Origin: Suillus spraguei | Lineage: Eukaryota > Basidiomycota > Agaricomycetes > Boletales > Suillaceae | NCBI GenBank assembly: GCA_016800925.1 | Contig: JABCPU010000138.1 | Span: forward strand, 93,508-157,507 | DNA: 64,000 nucleotides | Direction: 5' to 3' | Shown here: one piece after another, positions 63,668 through 64,000 of the stretch | Numbering within the stretch: the first letter of the stretch is position 1 | Layout of the letters: each line of letters begins with the position of its first letter | Made by a program: the position numbers and the translations under genes | The notes under the pieces: generated by a model | The model's input: the letters and a program-made list of their open reading frames with translations, nothing else | The model's database searches: none | What the model was told of the DNA's origin: nothing

Positions 63668-64000
63668 ATGTCTCGTTCCACTCTTTCCGTGCTTTTGGCC
63701 ATTGCTGCCACTTCAAAATTCGCCCTTGCTCAACCTGACCCTGCTGACCCAACTCCACTCGTCGACAAGACCTATGCCTACCCGTCAGGAATCGTAAGCT
63801 CCAGGTTCTCTTTCGTTGTCCACTGTGTTCACATAGGGTCAATATTTTAAGCCTTACCAAGTCGACTACAACACCGCTGCTATCCGTGGTCCTCAGGTCG
63901 GCTACAACATCTGTAACTCCACCACAGAGAACCAGAATTCCATGTGCCAAACCTCAATGGTGAACCACATCGACGGTTCGTCTCTTAACAACTCCCCACG
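63668..64000 (+). CDS. Secreted agaricomycete protein, 3' end outside window
   Basis: Starts MSRSTLSVLLAIAATSKFAL with a cleavage-like ALAQ, a clear signal peptide. Exon 1 ends at PSGI (63791); an intron (GTAAGC...TTTTAAG, to about 63850) leads to PYQVDYNTAAIRGPQVGYNI, CNSTTENQNSMCQTSMVNHI. The Cys spacing (CN...CQT) belongs to an abundant secreted family of mushrooms without known function, as I remember it. The gene runs off the right edge. Confidence 0.65.

Overview
The window reads as nuclear DNA of a mushroom-forming basidiomycete (Agaricomycetes). Genes are split by many introns of about 50 nt with GTNNGT...CTNAY...YAG signals. Several protein families are typical of this group: a Helitron helicase with a PIF1 core, a fungal HNH protein, a DUF6533-like membrane protein, NACHT/STAND fragments, a Ty3/gypsy chromovirus, and a LINE with RNase H. 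No rRNA, tRNA, CRISPR or prokaryotic feature was seen.

Layout. (1) 1-12.3 kb: a Helitron helicase, a broken HNH gene, then two blocks (A: MFS transporter; B: membrane protein, GMP synthase, unknown gene X). Both blocks are damaged inverted copies of DNA that recurs at 42.7-50.3 kb. A coiled-coil gene and a 69-bp minisatellite lie between them. (2) 13.0-24.5 kb: two decayed copies (A and B) of the 3' three-fifths of the exoribonuclease gene XRN1. Between them lie an NLR-like fragment, a broken basidiomycete-conserved gene and an intact 530-residue gene whose N-terminus imitates the histone H3 tail ahead of a PHD-like zinc finger. Copy A is bracketed by inverted copies of a 54-bp element. Copy B starts at nearly the same XRN1 base, next to a 56-bp palindrome. 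(3) 24.5-34.8 kb: a repeat desert with 177-bp GTCACC-rich repeats, pyrimidine-rich DNA, the 3' end of a chromovirus with an extra zinc-knuckle ORF and its LTR, a Myb/SANT gene cut by that LTR, about 20 copies of a 150-bp satellite, and a MITE. (4) 34.8-41.6 kb: an N-terminal fragment of the cell-morphogenesis gene TAO3/PAG1 ended by the MITE, and a coiled-coil gene into which a LINE has inserted in frame. (5) 42-57.7 kb: the apparent source locus with MFS, gene X, GUA1, the DUF6533-like gene and XRN1. (6) 57.9-64 kb: ordinary chromosomal genes, namely a LEU5-type mitochondrial CoA carrier, the meiotic gene HOP2, a HAM1-family gene and the start of a secreted protein gene.

How it fits together. 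The right third is a conserved core block: nucleotide synthesis (GUA1), mRNA decay (XRN1), CoA import (LEU5) and meiotic pairing (HOP2). The left two thirds are accessory, built from transposons, satellites and copied pieces of the right locus. Blocks A, B and C (XRN1) keep the same left-to-right order in both places, yet each is individually inverted, so a single tandem or inverted duplication does not explain them. Either several capture events (for example by Helitrons) or a mis-joined pair of haplotypes could. GUA1 has one live copy (right). XRN1 and the MFS gene carry lesions in every copy seen here.

The most novel item is the H3-tail-mimic zinc-finger gene at 18843-20625. The 54/56-bp palindromic elements sitting on the XRN1 breakpoints come next.
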